From Blastomyces gilchristii SLH14081 (lineage: Eukaryota; Ascomycota; Eurotiomycetes; Onygenales; Ajellomycetaceae), in assembly GCF_000003855.2 (NCBI RefSeq), contig NW_003101678.1, positions 2,638,803 to 2,702,802 on the forward strand: a stretch of 64,000 nucleotides of DNA, in the 5' to 3' direction. The notes beneath the pieces were generated by a model. That model had not been told where the DNA came from. It saw nothing but the letters and a program-made list of their open reading frames with translations, and ran no database searches. Positions 22,766 to 35,800 of this stretch are shown in pieces (positions within the stretch are counted from its first letter, which is position 1; every line of letters starts with the position of its first letter). Position numbers and translations under genes: made by a program.

Positions 22766-25700
22766 CGGCAATATTGCTTAATTCGCTTCACTACCAGTGC
22801 CCACCAAGGAGTCTCTGGGGGTACTATTATTACCTAGTGTTTGTTCCCTCGCTAATAGCGGTCTCCCGGACGAAAAAGATCTTCGTAACGACTTGACCGA
22901 GTATGGTGCCCTTGTTTGGATCGGAGCAAAGTGGAGTGAACCGCCCTTGCAGTTGTTCTGAACTTCTGAAGAGCCTAACAGCCCTGCGACTCCACTGGAA
23001 CAGCCACGGGAGGGAGAAACAGAAACAAGCAAAACGTCACAGAAGAGCTGAAGACGGGTTCCCGAACTCGACTCCCAGCTATGATGCGTTGACACACACT
23101 TCGTACCGTAGTTTCTATCCTGGCCGCGCTTGCAATCGTGAGAAGGTTGTGGACGAACCAAGGATCCGATCTGGACTGCCCGGTATATTTGAGTTCAACG
23201 GTCGACACTGCCTAGAACCCTAACGGGATAAAGGAGGGTCTCGTTGGGGGAGTTGTCTTCGAGGCAATCCTGCTCGACAACTAGCCGAATGCCGTCCGTT
23301 TGCAGCAGATAGGTAGTGGTGGTCGTCTAGGAATATCCTATAGACTGATTAACATTCCCGGTGCTTGTTGAGCCTCATGTCGATAAGGTACAACTGACAA
23401 TGCGTGCAAGCGCTGCGAGTGCGCGCGGTTGCCACTCGACGGGCGCCAGGGAGAAGTCAAACCTTGGTATAGACAATGCTTATCTCTTCTGGTACGTGGG
23501 GAACTCTTCGTATCGTGGATCGTGGAAGCAGAAACAAGTCTAAAATGAATCTGGTAAAGGGGCTTGTCCGCATCCCGCTGTAGTATCTTGTACCTGGATC
23601 GACACACCTCCTAATATCATTTCCCTGGCAAATTCGAGCGCGAAAAATAAATGAAATCGATGAGCCAGTTGCAGACTCTAACAATCCGGAGTCGTTATCG
23701 TGTCGTCACCGTCGTAGTGGAAGGCAGTATGGTTTGCAGGTGAGAACCGGCTGAACAATTAGGGATTAGGGGGGGGGGGGTAAAAGGGAATGTCCGAGAG
23801 GGGAAACTGTTTAACAATAATGGGAGCTCTTGATCACGCACACACGAGTCTACGACACTTCACAAGGTAATACCCGTCAACGGACAACAGACAACGGACG
23901 GCAAACGTGAACACATCCAAGATCGTCGCCAATTGACCAGCACAGGGTAAGATTTTTGTATTCATATACGGAGAAGCCAATCTCCCCAGGATCTGCGAAA
24001 TGTGGCGGGACACTTGATACAAAGAGCATTAGCCACCCAGCAGCGATCCTGTGAATCTGCGGCCTCGGACAAGTTTTCTCTTCTCTCGGAACTCACAGAC
24101 AACGCTCCTCATGGATTGAGAGATCAAGAGAGTGTAACGCTGGTGGAAAGCAAACTCCAGACTCTGGAATGGAAGCTCATACAACTAGGGGAACTGTGCA
24201 GATGGAAATGATATATCCTACGGCTTGCAAAACCATTCAACAAAGAAGCTCTGTTTGTCAATTAACTCCACCTCCCCCCAATGATTGTTGTTTGGCTGTC
24301 GATCCGTGCCTAAAACGCGAACATCTATTTCCGACACAGAATGGCGGTTTCGAGAAACAAGGGCGTCGTGTTGGCAAAGAAAAAAGAGACGGCTACTACT
24401 CATTGAGTACTCTGTACGGAGTACGGCGGGAGGAATTGCATGCAGGAGACGACGGCTCCAATAATGTCCACTGTTGGTCAGGGCGAACGGTCGGCAAGGC
24501 AAGACAGAATCATTCCTCTATGTATGTACAGTACATGTTGGCTCCTTACTGGCCTTGCAGTATGGGAATGAAGTCAATGCTCCAGACCCCTGTTCATTGG
24601 GGCTTGGAAACATCGACGAAAAGGATCGGCCAGATGCAGGAAATCACATCTTATTGGGCAGATCACATCACATTTCCCAGTGAAGATGCGTTCCAGGGAC
24701 GAGTGATATCTCAAAGCACAGGCTTTAGCTTGAAATTCGGGTTGAGTTGGCCGCGATCACACCCTCTGGAATTATTTGACTAAAAGAGAGACTTTCAAAC
24801 TCGAGGGGCATGGCATGTAAGAAGCGTCTGGTATGTACGGAGTGCGCTGGACCTCATGCTAGTTACGTTGGGAGCTGTAAGTAATTATTAATGAATAATA
24901 ATGTTCTGAGTCCACAGAGTTGTCAATAATAAAATACGAATGACACCAATACGATGCTAGGAAGCTTGAGCACAAACAGAGCGCGCGCTGTTGTGTAGCT
25001 TGGCGGCTCGAGCGCAAACAAGGCTGCTGCCCCTTCCTCATAATCGACGTTCAGCGAGTCCTGCAAAGCGAGAGCGCATACTATTTTCAAGTGATCTATG
25101 AGGGTCACTATTATTGGCATCATCGACTGTGTATTTCCAATGTTCTGGAGGGCCAAAACCAAGTTACATACCGACTGCTTGAGCTGCCTTGCATTGACGT
25201 TTCGACATGTACCGCACTCTTGGCATTGCCGCTCGGCTCGTAAACAAGCCAACGAAAGGATCACGAATAATCGTCCTGTCCGGTCGGAGAAATCTCTTTA
25301 AGCTCTACACGATTATCCACATCGAGACGATGAACTTGGGTCGGAATGGAGATGGCGCCCGGGAACTGCTGGTTAGTTTCGCGTGGTAATTTCAGATGGG
25401 TCTTCCCTATTGTGCTGGAACCGTGAAGCTCCCGGACCCAGGATAATTAGTGCCTCCACCATGCCAGACACTCGAGCCCAGAAGGCATGAGTTCCAAGAA
25501 GCCGAAAGCATGGCCGAAACAGGTTTCAGAACCTAAGCGTCGAACAGAATACCTTTGGCCATTGCAGATCCATAGATCAACGGAGCGCGAATGTGTTCTA
25601 ATTTCTTCGCAATTATCGTTTCGCGCTTCGCATCATCCGCCTCCCAAATTCGATGTGTGCAAGGGCAATCACAAAACGGAGCATGGAGCGCGCTCCTAAG

Positions 25701-26971
25701 ATGTTAGCCTGATGGCAGCTGGTAGTGGAGAAAGGTTGTCCATCTCAGCCAAAAAATTAGATCCAGCGATGGGGGGTTGATGGAAAAGGAGCAGCCTCAC
25801 CTTGTCAGACTGGCCTGCAGGCTACAGCTAGTAGAGTCCAACAGCCAATCATACCCAAGCAGCGACTGCATCCATTTCGAATATCATCGAGTTTGTGGCT
25901 AGTCAAACCCATCGGCATATTCACAGAACTCCGATGAATCAGCCCAACGAATTCTGTGTCACCCACCTCCCGAAAGGGGCCAAAGACAAATGCCGGTTTC
26001 CTACAGCTACGACAAGTCTACAGTCTGTACATTTTCGAATGATGTAGGCGAAGGCCTCTGCCGACAGTCATGATCTCCAAACATTACTACTCTAATATTC
26101 TATACTATGTACCCTCTTTCTATTCAGTTATAAACAGGGTACAGTGCGTGTATGGAAACAACGAATGTGCTTGCGATAGAGATTTTAAGATGGATATAAC
26201 CCTCAGCGTGTGTTCACGAACTCACTTCAATTTGTCTCCCAGACCCCTTTTAAGGACTTTGGCTAGGGGCCCAAGGCCGCCCTGCTCTAAGACCTGCTTT
26301 GACCTCATGAAGTCACCATCATTCCGCTAAGACAATGTGTATTGGTCGTTAGACCGCGAGTATCGGTCACAAGATCGTGTGATAAACGGCCCATTCATCG
26401 CCGCTCAATAAAGTCTGTGGAACGAACTCTCCGTCCGTCATCCTGCACCTTTACCTACCGGAAAATTAGCGGGAAAAGACTCAAGCTTCCAAGCAATGTA
26501 GGTGAATAAATTATTTCCTCAAATCTATCAAGGATGAAAACCCGTTTTTTAAAAGCCAACATCTATGATTATTTCAACCTTTTGCCAGCGCCAGAATGAG
26601 TCTCAATAACTCCTTATCACAGCCTTGAACAGATATCTGAGGTCGCCAAATCCGTGGATACATAATAATTAAACATGCTTCTACCTTATACGAATCCATG
26701 GATCCGTTGCAACTGACAGGTCTCCTATCTTGGGATCGACCCGCAACACTTGCAGATTCGTAACCAGACCTAACCTAGGGCTTAGAGGAGCTTCTCAACG
26801 TATACAAACTGTCAGGTTAGATATCAGGCGACTCCTTCCTGATGAGATAGATACATATTCGAGTTCGAAAACAGCCAAAATGACCATGTGGTTCTGAGTT
26901 TTCTAATTGGGCCGATTTATCGGACCCCCTCGTGCGAAATTTGTGAAACTTTTTTATTTCTCCCTCTCTCT

Positions 26972-26974
<3 letters not shown>

Positions 26975-27013
<39 letters not shown>
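26975..27013 (+). repeat. T39 homopolymer preceded by CT repeat
   Basis: An uninterrupted T39 run follows a short (CT)n tract. On the other strand a GGTTCGAGTTC word directly precedes the A run, a possible B-box relic with a poly-A tail, but no A box was found. Confidence 0.7.
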
Positions 27014-27014
<1 letters not shown>

Positions 27015-27552
27015 AACTCGAACCCAGCCGTTTCGGGCTGACCAACATCATCATTTCCTCCCGTCATGCTTTGCCCGGTGATTTCAAAACAGATTGTCGA
27101 TATGAAGAATCGAGAAAATGGACCGTATGGGCCAATTGCCCTTTATTGAATGCAAATCCCATCATTGAGCATGTTGATGGCAGTGTATCAATGACACACC
27201 CGCTTTCATTTCAAGAAACCCCCTCCCCCACCCCCCCCCCCAAAGACCGACTGACCAATGAGTGCATGTCTGCCTGGAAGCATGATAACAATCATTCCCA
27301 GCCCTGCTCTTTTGCTTTTTCCCTCAACCTTGACTATATTGTTAACAATACCTTGGCGGTGCTACCTGCTGGTGGCTTTGAACAGGAATTTATACATACA
27401 CCGCCATAATTGATAGTTAACTACGGAGTAGTTACACCCCTGCTGATTTAGAATAGACATGGCTCAGTAATTGACTTTCCATTAATTATGTAGTAGTTAT
27501 ATTAAATAACTGGAAATCTTATATGCATAGTATAGTATGGACATAGGTAAAA

Positions 27553-27655
27553 GTGGTGATTCAAAAATCAACATTCTGCTCTAGCCTAGGGCCCCTCAAA
27601 AGAATGAAAATAGTGACTAAAAAATCAACATTTCACTCTAGTCCCAGAGGCCTCT
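27553..27655 (+). repeat. Degenerate tandem duplication, about 59-bp unit
   Basis: Two neighbouring segments share AAAAATCAACATT, a following CTCTAG and a GGCCYCTC-like end in the same order (27553-27600 and 27612-27655). They differ mainly by transitions. Confidence 0.6.
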
Positions 27656-27902
27656 CTCTGCATCAAATCTACAATCTCTATATCTCTCAAATAATCCTCA
27701 TCTGCTCAAGAATCCTTCAAAACTGCCTGTTCTGTCTGCTGCACATTATAAAACAATAGAGTTGAAATAGAGAAGCTCTCATTATCAGTTGCAAGCAGAG
27801 ATTGCTTCAAAAAATTGTCTATTAATGATTCTTAAACTCAGTAGTGAATAGAATGATTGAATCGGTGCAAGCAAGCCCCCTACTGCTATATACAGCGTAG
27901 GT

Positions 27903-27954
27903 GGGTGCCGGGGTCGTTTTGGCTGGTGGTTAGGGGGCTAGGTCCTGGCAGCTC
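27903..27954 (+). repeat. Short tRNA-like repeat, copy 2
   Basis: Shares ordered words with the minus-strand copy at 14369-14449 (GGGTGCCGGG, TTTTGGC, GTGGTTAG, GGCAGCTC) but lacks an internal stretch of about 35 nt. No closed cloverleaf can be drawn. Confidence 0.45.
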
Positions 27955-30900
27955 TACGCTTCGTATAACTAATAATAACTATAAAAACCATGACAACAGA
28001 TCTGTGAGCTAACAGCAGAGATTCAGAGAGCTCAAAGAGAAATGTCATAGAGAAGAAGCTTGCAGAGAGACTTGCAGAGAGACTTGCAGAATTGATTGGG
28101 AATATATAATTCTACTATTGATTATATTTCTATGATTTTCAACAAAGAGGCAGTTTCTTTGTGAATCAATAAGCTGTCTCAGCTTCACTTTTAGCGGGTG
28201 TACATAAATCCCCTTTTGAACCTCCAGAATTGAGCTAGCGAGCATCTTATTAACCTCTTTGCTGCTTTCTCCGACCCTTGAACTTAAAAGTCAATGGAGA
28301 CCCCATCTTCGGCGCCGTCGGCTTGGCCAATCCTGCTTTCTCTGAGGGTGGGTGGAAAAGAGAAATCTGGAACGATGGCAATTGTGGATTCTTCTCTCAA
28401 GCATGTTCGGCCGTTTGGACCAACTAACTTAACTTAATACTTCGAAGCTAATAATAAAGCTGATGGTGGGTGACAACGACCGCAACCTTGGAAGTTTTGC
28501 GATGAATGACCTTTACGGAGGACTTCCTCCACACAAGGGCATGACGGTTTAGCTCCCACCACGCCGAAGTTCTCTTCACACAATATATTTAGATATTCGT
28601 CCCAAATTACTAGAAGGGAAACTATTATGGTCTGAGGCCGGCTGGAGCGATTTAAACCCGTTCAGACTGGAGAAATGTGTATATAATACAAATGCACAAT
28701 GCATTGCCGTTTTCCCGACTCATAATACTTGTTTAATTATTTTCGGGTGTCCTGCACTCCCCTTGGATAGATACACGGGAAGAAAATACTTGTTTTCCCT
28801 TCTTTACAAAACATCAGTATGAGACATTGGTATTTACGATATCGTTGCTCGACAAACGGACACGACATCTCTGTGAAATGCCGGAAAGCTACGTTGGCTG
28901 GAATAGCGCAAAGTTGAATAAAAGAAGAAAAGAGAGCAGAGAAAGCCGAGAAGCGAAGTCTTCACTCCCTTATAATAATATCTCACACTCAGATTGACGA
29001 AACAATCGAGCAAGCTCTATTCTGAAAATTATTGACTCCTTGTCTCGCTTAGGTCTCGCAGACGTAGCCCAGTCCTCAAACCTGGTCCACGGTGAAGCTT
29101 AGTTAGTAGTCGACCGGATACTAATAATAAGTAAAACTTGGTGAGTTTACCAGGATCAGAGGTTAGAGAATGTCCACCGCGTCCCAATAATGGCAGCAAA
29201 AAAAAAGTGTACGCGGCGGAGCTTTTAAGTAGCCAGATGCACGAAAAAGCACCCCTCAATGCAAGACTTCCTTCAGGTCCAGGTACGGATGAATAACTCA
29301 AACATAATATCTTGGTCCTTACATTGTTGAGTTGTTTTTTTATTCAGTTCAACTGGGATTCCTGAGCTAATTGGACCAGGTCTGGTCTGGCCACGATGCC
29401 CCCCTCTCGCTGGCTCAAACAACAAGACAACTTAAATGATGTAGAATGTTTCTATAGGCTTGGAGGGCTTTCTAGATGGCAGCTGAGAATTAACCACGCA
29501 GGTTCCCAGTCGATCCTACAGGCAATGAAATAGCGGGGATTTTTTATATTGTTGCCCCGCTGATTTCAAGCTTCAGTATGTTTCAGTTTCTAAACAGGGA
29601 ATCCTCGACTTCTCCGAAAGCCAAGGCTGATATAAAACATTTAATGAATCGAAATTTCTTCATGGTAGGGTAGGGATAGGTGATGTCCCCTTCCTATATA
29701 CGCGCTTTTGGCGCTAATCTTGCAAAGGCTCGGCGTACTGGATATTGTATCTCACCAGCTCCTGATCAGCAGATCACCACACTGCAGCAGAAAGGGGAGT
29801 TTATCCGGGCAATTATCTCGTTGGTGCGGAGAAATGATGGACTTGATCTTGATGATGCAGCAAGCAAATGCTCCCGAGGAAGCTGAGTACGAGATATTCC
29901 TCCTAGCTGGCGTTAAAAAACGTCACTTCTCCACCGTGCTAAATACGCAGCGTAAAGGTGTCCTGATGCTACAGCATCTTTATATACCCGATTTTGGGCA
30001 GGTATAAAATAAATGGCAGCAATCTAAATCTGTACTGCTTCTAGAGATCTCTTGAGTGATTCCTCCTATCGGATATATCCGGCTATACTCAATAATAATA
30101 ACTACCCACACAACCGTCGTAGTTCCATCCGTACGCGCGAATGTAAAAAAGCGGATAAAAAAGCAAACATGCGCGATGCCCAGTGCTCTGCATTAGCAGA
30201 AAAATCGGTGAAGATCCCAACAGCCCAAAACTTATTTAGTTAGAACAGGGCGAATAAGAAGCCTGAGTTCCTAGCGACGGGAGAATACCATGGGTAACAA
30301 GACGCAGGGAGAAACCCCACGGAATAACTATGATTCAGGCTTCCTCGGATAGCTCGACCGAACTGTGGTTTGGCTGTCGATGCAGATATGGTTAGGTTGG
30401 GTGGGAGTCAACCAGGATATTGACTAACGCCCAGGAGCTTATAAGTGTTGTTTTGTTGATTCTTGTGTGTGTATATTATTCTTATTCGTCGGGAATAGGG
30501 ATTTTTGATATGAAGAGTTTTTGTCAACAACGCAGTATGTATGCACGGAAAAAGAGGGGAGGGGAAGATATATATCACTTTTCCGTCAGCTGTCAAGAAA
30601 CAAAACTGCCTCTAAAGGGCAATGACAGATAACTAAATAACTACAGGATCTTGATCTGATCCCGCATGCGCCTAATGTGCTCGGTTGGAAGATACATCTC
30701 CAGTCTGGCAGCACAACAGCAGCACAACAGCAGCAGTTAGGTAATAATAACTAGTCGGAATTTTCCAGTAGTTAGCCTCGCAGGACCATGCAGGGCGGCA
30801 ACAGAGAAGAGAACGCATTCCTCCACTTCATTTTCTTTGTTCAATGTTGGGATGGTCATTTTTCTGGACATAAAAGGGGGGTGGGGTTTTTTCTTCCCAT

Positions 30901-31185
30901 TATTTGAATATCATTTGTTAAATAAATAGTTGCTTACAACTTAACTACAGGTTTGTTGCTGACGCTCATTCGCTGAAATCCAACCCCCATCATCATTTCT
31001 TTGTCTCGCTTTCCGACTCTTGCCCCCCTTTCAACCCAAATCGCATCCAATGATGTGAAAGCGTCGAGAATAGTCCGTTACCGCTCATGAGGTTCCTTAT
31101 TGCAAAATAAATCATATAATATGAAATGTGACAAAAGAAAAGAAAAGAAAAGAAATCAAAAAAAATAAAGAACTAAAAAAAAAAA

Positions 31186-31303
31186 TGACTAGACTGGGGT
31201 TCGATCCCAGGACCTTATCGGCACATGTGGTATGCTGACTAAGCTTGCGCTGTGCAGACCAGGAATGTGAGCGATACGTGATAACCAACTACACCATCCA
31301 GCC
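31186..31303 (-). tRNA. tRNA-Val(CAC) with 44-nt intron
   Basis: Acceptor GGCTGGA (complement of 31297-31303) pairs with TCTAGTC (complement of 31187-31193, two G-U pairs); discriminator A at 31186. The D arm GTGTAGTTGGTTATCAC is the usual Val form. Anticodon stem TATCG/CGATA, loop CTCACA, so the anticodon is CAC. The intron spans 31222-31265, one base 3' of the anticodon, and is unusually long. T arm CTGGG-ATCGAAC-CCCAG. An A run at 31175-31185 gives a T11 terminator on the minus strand. Confidence 0.93.
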
Positions 31304-32830
31304 ACTCTTGGATGTCAACGAGCCTCCCAACAGGACTTTTTTCCATAGGCGCAGAATAATTGTGGACTTGACTCTTATTTGAACATTTCTCACAAACCAC
31401 TCAGATCAGATAAGGGATAAGCCCCTGAAACAAATGAATAAGTGATGGCGACATTCTCTTATCGTGTCAAGTCAAGTAAGTACATTACGTGTGCGGAATG
31501 TCCCGGGTGTTTATCAAAAAGGTGGGTGTGTGTGTGTGCGTGTGTGTGTGTGTGTGTGGGACATTTAAGGGCAGTGCGAAGAAGTCAATCATCCCGCCTG
31601 ATTCCGGCTTCCTGCCATTCACAAAATATAGTTATACAGAACTCTATGCACATCTTATCTACTCTACAAATCCACACAGCCTCCTGTGTATTCTACCCAT
31701 GACGCAGGACATTCTCAGGACCTTCTCAAGGACCGACCGGTTGTCTCCTGGATAATTAATCATAGGCGTAAGCGATTAAACTCTGGACCCTTCCCGCCAT
31801 TGGCTAACTGGGGTTCGCTTCATGTGTATGGGTATATATATATCAAAACCTGTTTGCTAGATCTTGGAACTTGAAGATTAAGCCAAACCTTAAACCCCGC
31901 ATGGGGTTTCAAACAAAAAGGGAGAAAGAAGTAAAAATGTAAAAATGACTTCGGCATATCAAATAATGGAAGGATGCAAGCCCTCGAGTGAGCAAAAGAA
32001 ACTTTCGTGACAAGATTATCGCACGCACAAACAGAGGGAAGGCTACGAGCATGGAACCCTGGTAACTTGGTGGCTCGAGACGCAGGTACGAGGAACAGAA
32101 GAGTAATGCTGTGCTAGATTACTTTGCTACCTATATGTGGGGGTCAACTATTAGAGCCTGTATTAACGTAACATCATTAGCTGCCACTAAAGACCAACGG
32201 AGTTGGCCTGAAACCAAGAACAAGCAGCGAGCAGAGAGAGAGAGAGAGATGGATGCGTCGAAATTATTCCACGTGCCAAAATATCCCATTGGCTCAAAAT
32301 TGATGTAAACTAGGACCAGTTAATGATAATAATAAAGTACAGAGGATAGTGAGATATGTGTCTGTTACAAGATAGGGGTGACAGAAGTGCATGGAGGAGA
32401 AGATCGGTTTAAGGGTCGTAGGCGGAATAGCAGACCGGATGAATTGTGCGGCGAATGTCACAAAACGAGACGCCAATGATGATTTTAGGTGCGAAACCCG
32501 AAATGGGAAAATGGGCGTGCATTTCAGAAGAAAAACAGAATGATATGATTCCGGTAACTGGAGGGGAAATGAGCCTGAAATCACAGAGAAAAAATAAAAA
32601 ATAAAAATAAAACAGTGGTATAAAAGGAAATAAAGGAGAATATCATTGAACATGCCCATAACCTCCACATGAACCAACGTAAAACTCCTTATTGCGCCCT
32701 AAGAAAAGTCAGAACGAATGGTGATAAGCTCCAGCAACGTTATGACATTCAGAAATATCAGATATATCGCTGATTCGAGTAGAGAAACAGCCTCCATCGT
32801 CGACAAGGGAAGGGATGTCGAAAGTTATTC
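31304..32830. other. Intergenic, GT microsatellite
   Basis: Includes a (GT)n tract (about 31525-31558) and a short (GA)n tract (32236-32250). It also holds the presumed 3' UTR of the SAS3-like gene. No gene is recognised. Confidence 0.6.
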
Positions 32831-35800
32831 TCAGGTATCTTCATCAATGCCATCGATCGACTGGTGATTGCTGTCAGCCCCCTGGTTAGCTTCCTGGGCA
32901 CCTTCATGGTCCACCATATCCAAATCCGTCGCATGGGACTTATTGCCTTTGTTGACTCGAGATGGTGTGATAGCGTAGGCAACTTTGTCGACATTCGTGT
33001 TGCCATTCTCGAGAGCGCCGGTAGCCCTGCCCTTGCTACTCGAACCGCCAAGCGACTCAGATGTAGCCCTGGCACCAATCTCCATAGCGCTCGTCTCTAT
33101 CTCGGCAGATTCGAGCTCCGGCTTCTCCAATTGCTCAAGTTCACCGTCCTCCCTGCTTTCAATACCATCACCCATAGTTTCATTAGCATCATTAGCGTCA
33201 AGGAGCCTGCTACTTCGCCCCCTTCGGAGGCCACTTGTTCGACTCGAAGGTGTCGGAGTGCCCGTAGCCTGGCTGGCGGTTCGCTTTGGAGTACTGCGGC
33301 CACTTGTTCGTGCGGTAGTGGGAGCAGTGGCTGTAGTCGTGCGTCCTTTGAACTTATTAGCACGAGTTGAGCCGAATGGCCGACCTGGTCGACGTTTGAC
33401 AACTGTTCCTTGGATGGGGGGAAATATTTCGAACCGCGTGGGCGGGATTCCAGCTGCTGGATTCTGTATCATGGACGACGCTGACGGGGTTCTGGCGCCG
33501 TTTGTTTGCCTTGACGAATGGTCATCGAAGTGCATCACACTCATTGATGGCGGTCCAGGGGGTTCAAAAGGGGGCGATGCGTATCTGGCTTGGCGGTGTC
33601 CGTTGACGAGACCATCTTGCATGCTCCTTGTATCACCATTCACATTTTCTGCTCGGTTGGTATACATATTGCTATCACTGTTGCCTTCCATATCCAGATC
33701 GCCGTCCACATCGGGCTCATCGCGCGGGGCAACGGTATGTAGCGGTGCTCGGTCATAGTGTGACTGGTTACTGCGACCCATAAGGTAGGGAGTCCAGACA
33801 AGTGCATCTGGATTGAGCCGTACGTAATTTTTCTTCTCCCAGTTTCGAATATATTCCTCGAAATAGGCATAATTCAGTCGCAGGGCGTACGTTTTTGTTT
33901 GGGGATCCCGTACGAGGGCCCGCAATCCCTCCAAGCCTGACACGATGTCATCTGCTGTCATCCCGGTGCGCTCTGACAGCTCGGCAATACTGACGGGAGA
34001 CTTTTGATTTCGCAGCTGGTATGATAAGACCAGACGCCAATAATTGCGGTATGATACTAGACCCAGATCTGAGAGTGGTTTTTCTGGTGACCCTGTTTTC
34101 CGTTCCACCCTCGTTAGGAGATAGGAGAAGTCTATCAGGAGATTGCCATAGCCTTTCCGCTGGTGGATGGGGAGGGTTAAGATGCATGACACATTATTTG
34201 ATGAGCTGGGCCTCTTCTCCTTGCTGAAGTAGCCAACGAAGTGGCAACCTAACTCATCATATTCTGTCATGACATAGAAGAGGAACGGCTCGACGTCGTA
34301 GTACAGCGTTTTGGATCCTAGGAAGAGTTTCGCAAGCAAGCAAAGGTTTTGGCAGTATACGGGGTTCTTGCGACCATCAACTTCGAAAACAGCCACCGAT
34401 CCGTCTCGGTATATTTCATCCCCCGGAGGGTGTTTCGCCGGGCATTTCAGTTTGTGGCGCCAGGCAACAAACGCCGAATTCATGTATTTGAGACAGAATT
34501 CGCAGATGTAGAGCACACGGTTTCTACTGTATTCTTCTGGATAAGGCGCAGCATACCACGTTTCAATCTCGTAGCCACCAAAGCTGATGTATTTTATTTT
34601 GCTTGGTGGACCAGAGATCTTTTGTGAGGCACGTGGTGCTGGGTCACCGGACTGGTCGACAGCAGCCATTTTCTGTCTCCATTCTTCTTCGGCTTTTTGA
34701 CGAGCGGCCTCGAACTTCTCTCGATCTGCAGCAAGGGGGAGTGTCTTTGACGTGTCAGCGTCAGCTTCTGATAAGATTCCCCCGTAGGGTTTCGATTTGA
34801 GCTCATCGTTTTCTCGATCGTGGAAGGCGTAAAAGGGAGCGCTGTATGTCGCGGGGGGGATGGGGTGAAAATGAGGCTGGGGCGGTTCAACCGCTGGCGG
34901 TGGCTTCGGACGTCTTCGTCTTGAGACTTTTAGTTTTGGCCGGGAGCTCAAGATTTTGTTTAACTTTGTACTATTTAGGTGAAATGAAAGAATGATCTTT
35001 CCTGGCTGACGCTGAACAACATTACAAAGGGGCTTTTCGGTTTTGCGCGTTCGTCGTGATCTCGACTGGCGGGCAGTAAGGGTGCTCTCTGCAGAATTTT
35101 CGATCAACGCTTGTACTGCTTTCATATTCCTAGGCAGAGGAGTGGGAATCATCCCCTCGAATCTGGTGGGCGTTTTCTTTTGTCGTTTCTGGGTAACCGT
35201 AGTCGCTTCTGGACCCTCGTCGAATGCCCTCCGCTTCCGAAGCGACCTAGAGCCATCCAGGGGATCATCGTCGACTATTAACGAGCTGAAAATAGAATGG
35301 GACTCCGGCCCTAAAGCTTCGCTATGAGCGGGTAGTAGATCTCGTGCAATGTTTGATGTGCCTGATTTTCGCCGGGATGGCGTCTCTTCAGGTTTATCAG
35401 GTTCTAGTTTGCTTCTAACACAGCCAGGACACCTCCAATCTTCAGCATCTAATAAAATTCACAAGTTAGTTATATTGTTCAAGGAGCTAAAAGTGCAGAG
35501 ATGAGAGAAGAGATTTTTCTTTTTTTCTTTTTTTCTTTTTCTTTTTCTTTTTCTTCTTCCTTTTTAAAAAATTTAAATACCTTCGTCGTTAATTAAAGCT
35601 CCTCGTTCTCGCGCACATTGGCGGTGACCTATGGGCCGATAGATTAGCCTCAAACTCCACAATTTCGTCAGGGGCACGAGCCAAGCTTTTTAAACCTATC
35701 GAAACTTACAATGATCACGACAAACAGCACATGACAAATATTCTTCGAACTCTTCGCTGGGATCGTGTTCTTCGTCTTGGCCACAGACTCTGTATGTAAT

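Larger units (their letters stand above)
22403..31185. other. Gene desert upstream of the velvet gene
   Basis: Nearly 8.8 kb without a recognisable protein gene. It contains a CTGGCCAAG word at 22757-22765 (matches the published VosA-binding core), TACGGAGTA motifs (24415-24423, 27422-27430), a T39 tract (26975-27013), a degenerate direct repeat (27553-27655), a tRNA-like repeat (27903-27954) and short GAGAGACTTGCA tandem repeats (28067-28090). Open frames up to 204 codons occur but fall within chance expectation. The region is a plausible extended promoter/leader of the velvet gene. Confidence 0.55.

Noticed and set aside
24169..24783. 204-codon plus-strand open frame upstream of the velvet gene
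   Set aside because: No recognisable motif or conserved block; roughly one frame of this length can arise by chance. Kept as part of the gene desert.
26975..27060. B-box-like GGTTCGAGTTC next to a long A run on the minus strand, as a possible SINE end
   Set aside because: No A box at a suitable distance, no target-site duplication, and the T arm does not pair.
26888..27409. 173-codon frame across the T39 tract
   Set aside because: Its core is a polyphenylalanine run produced by the homopolymer.
29029..29301. Possible retroelement LTR fragment
   Set aside because: No terminal repeat, primer-binding site or polymerase motif could be found.
32985..33758. 257-codon frame antisense to the SAS3-like gene
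   Set aside because: Shadow of the real exon, which encodes a clearly recognisable MYST protein on the other strand.
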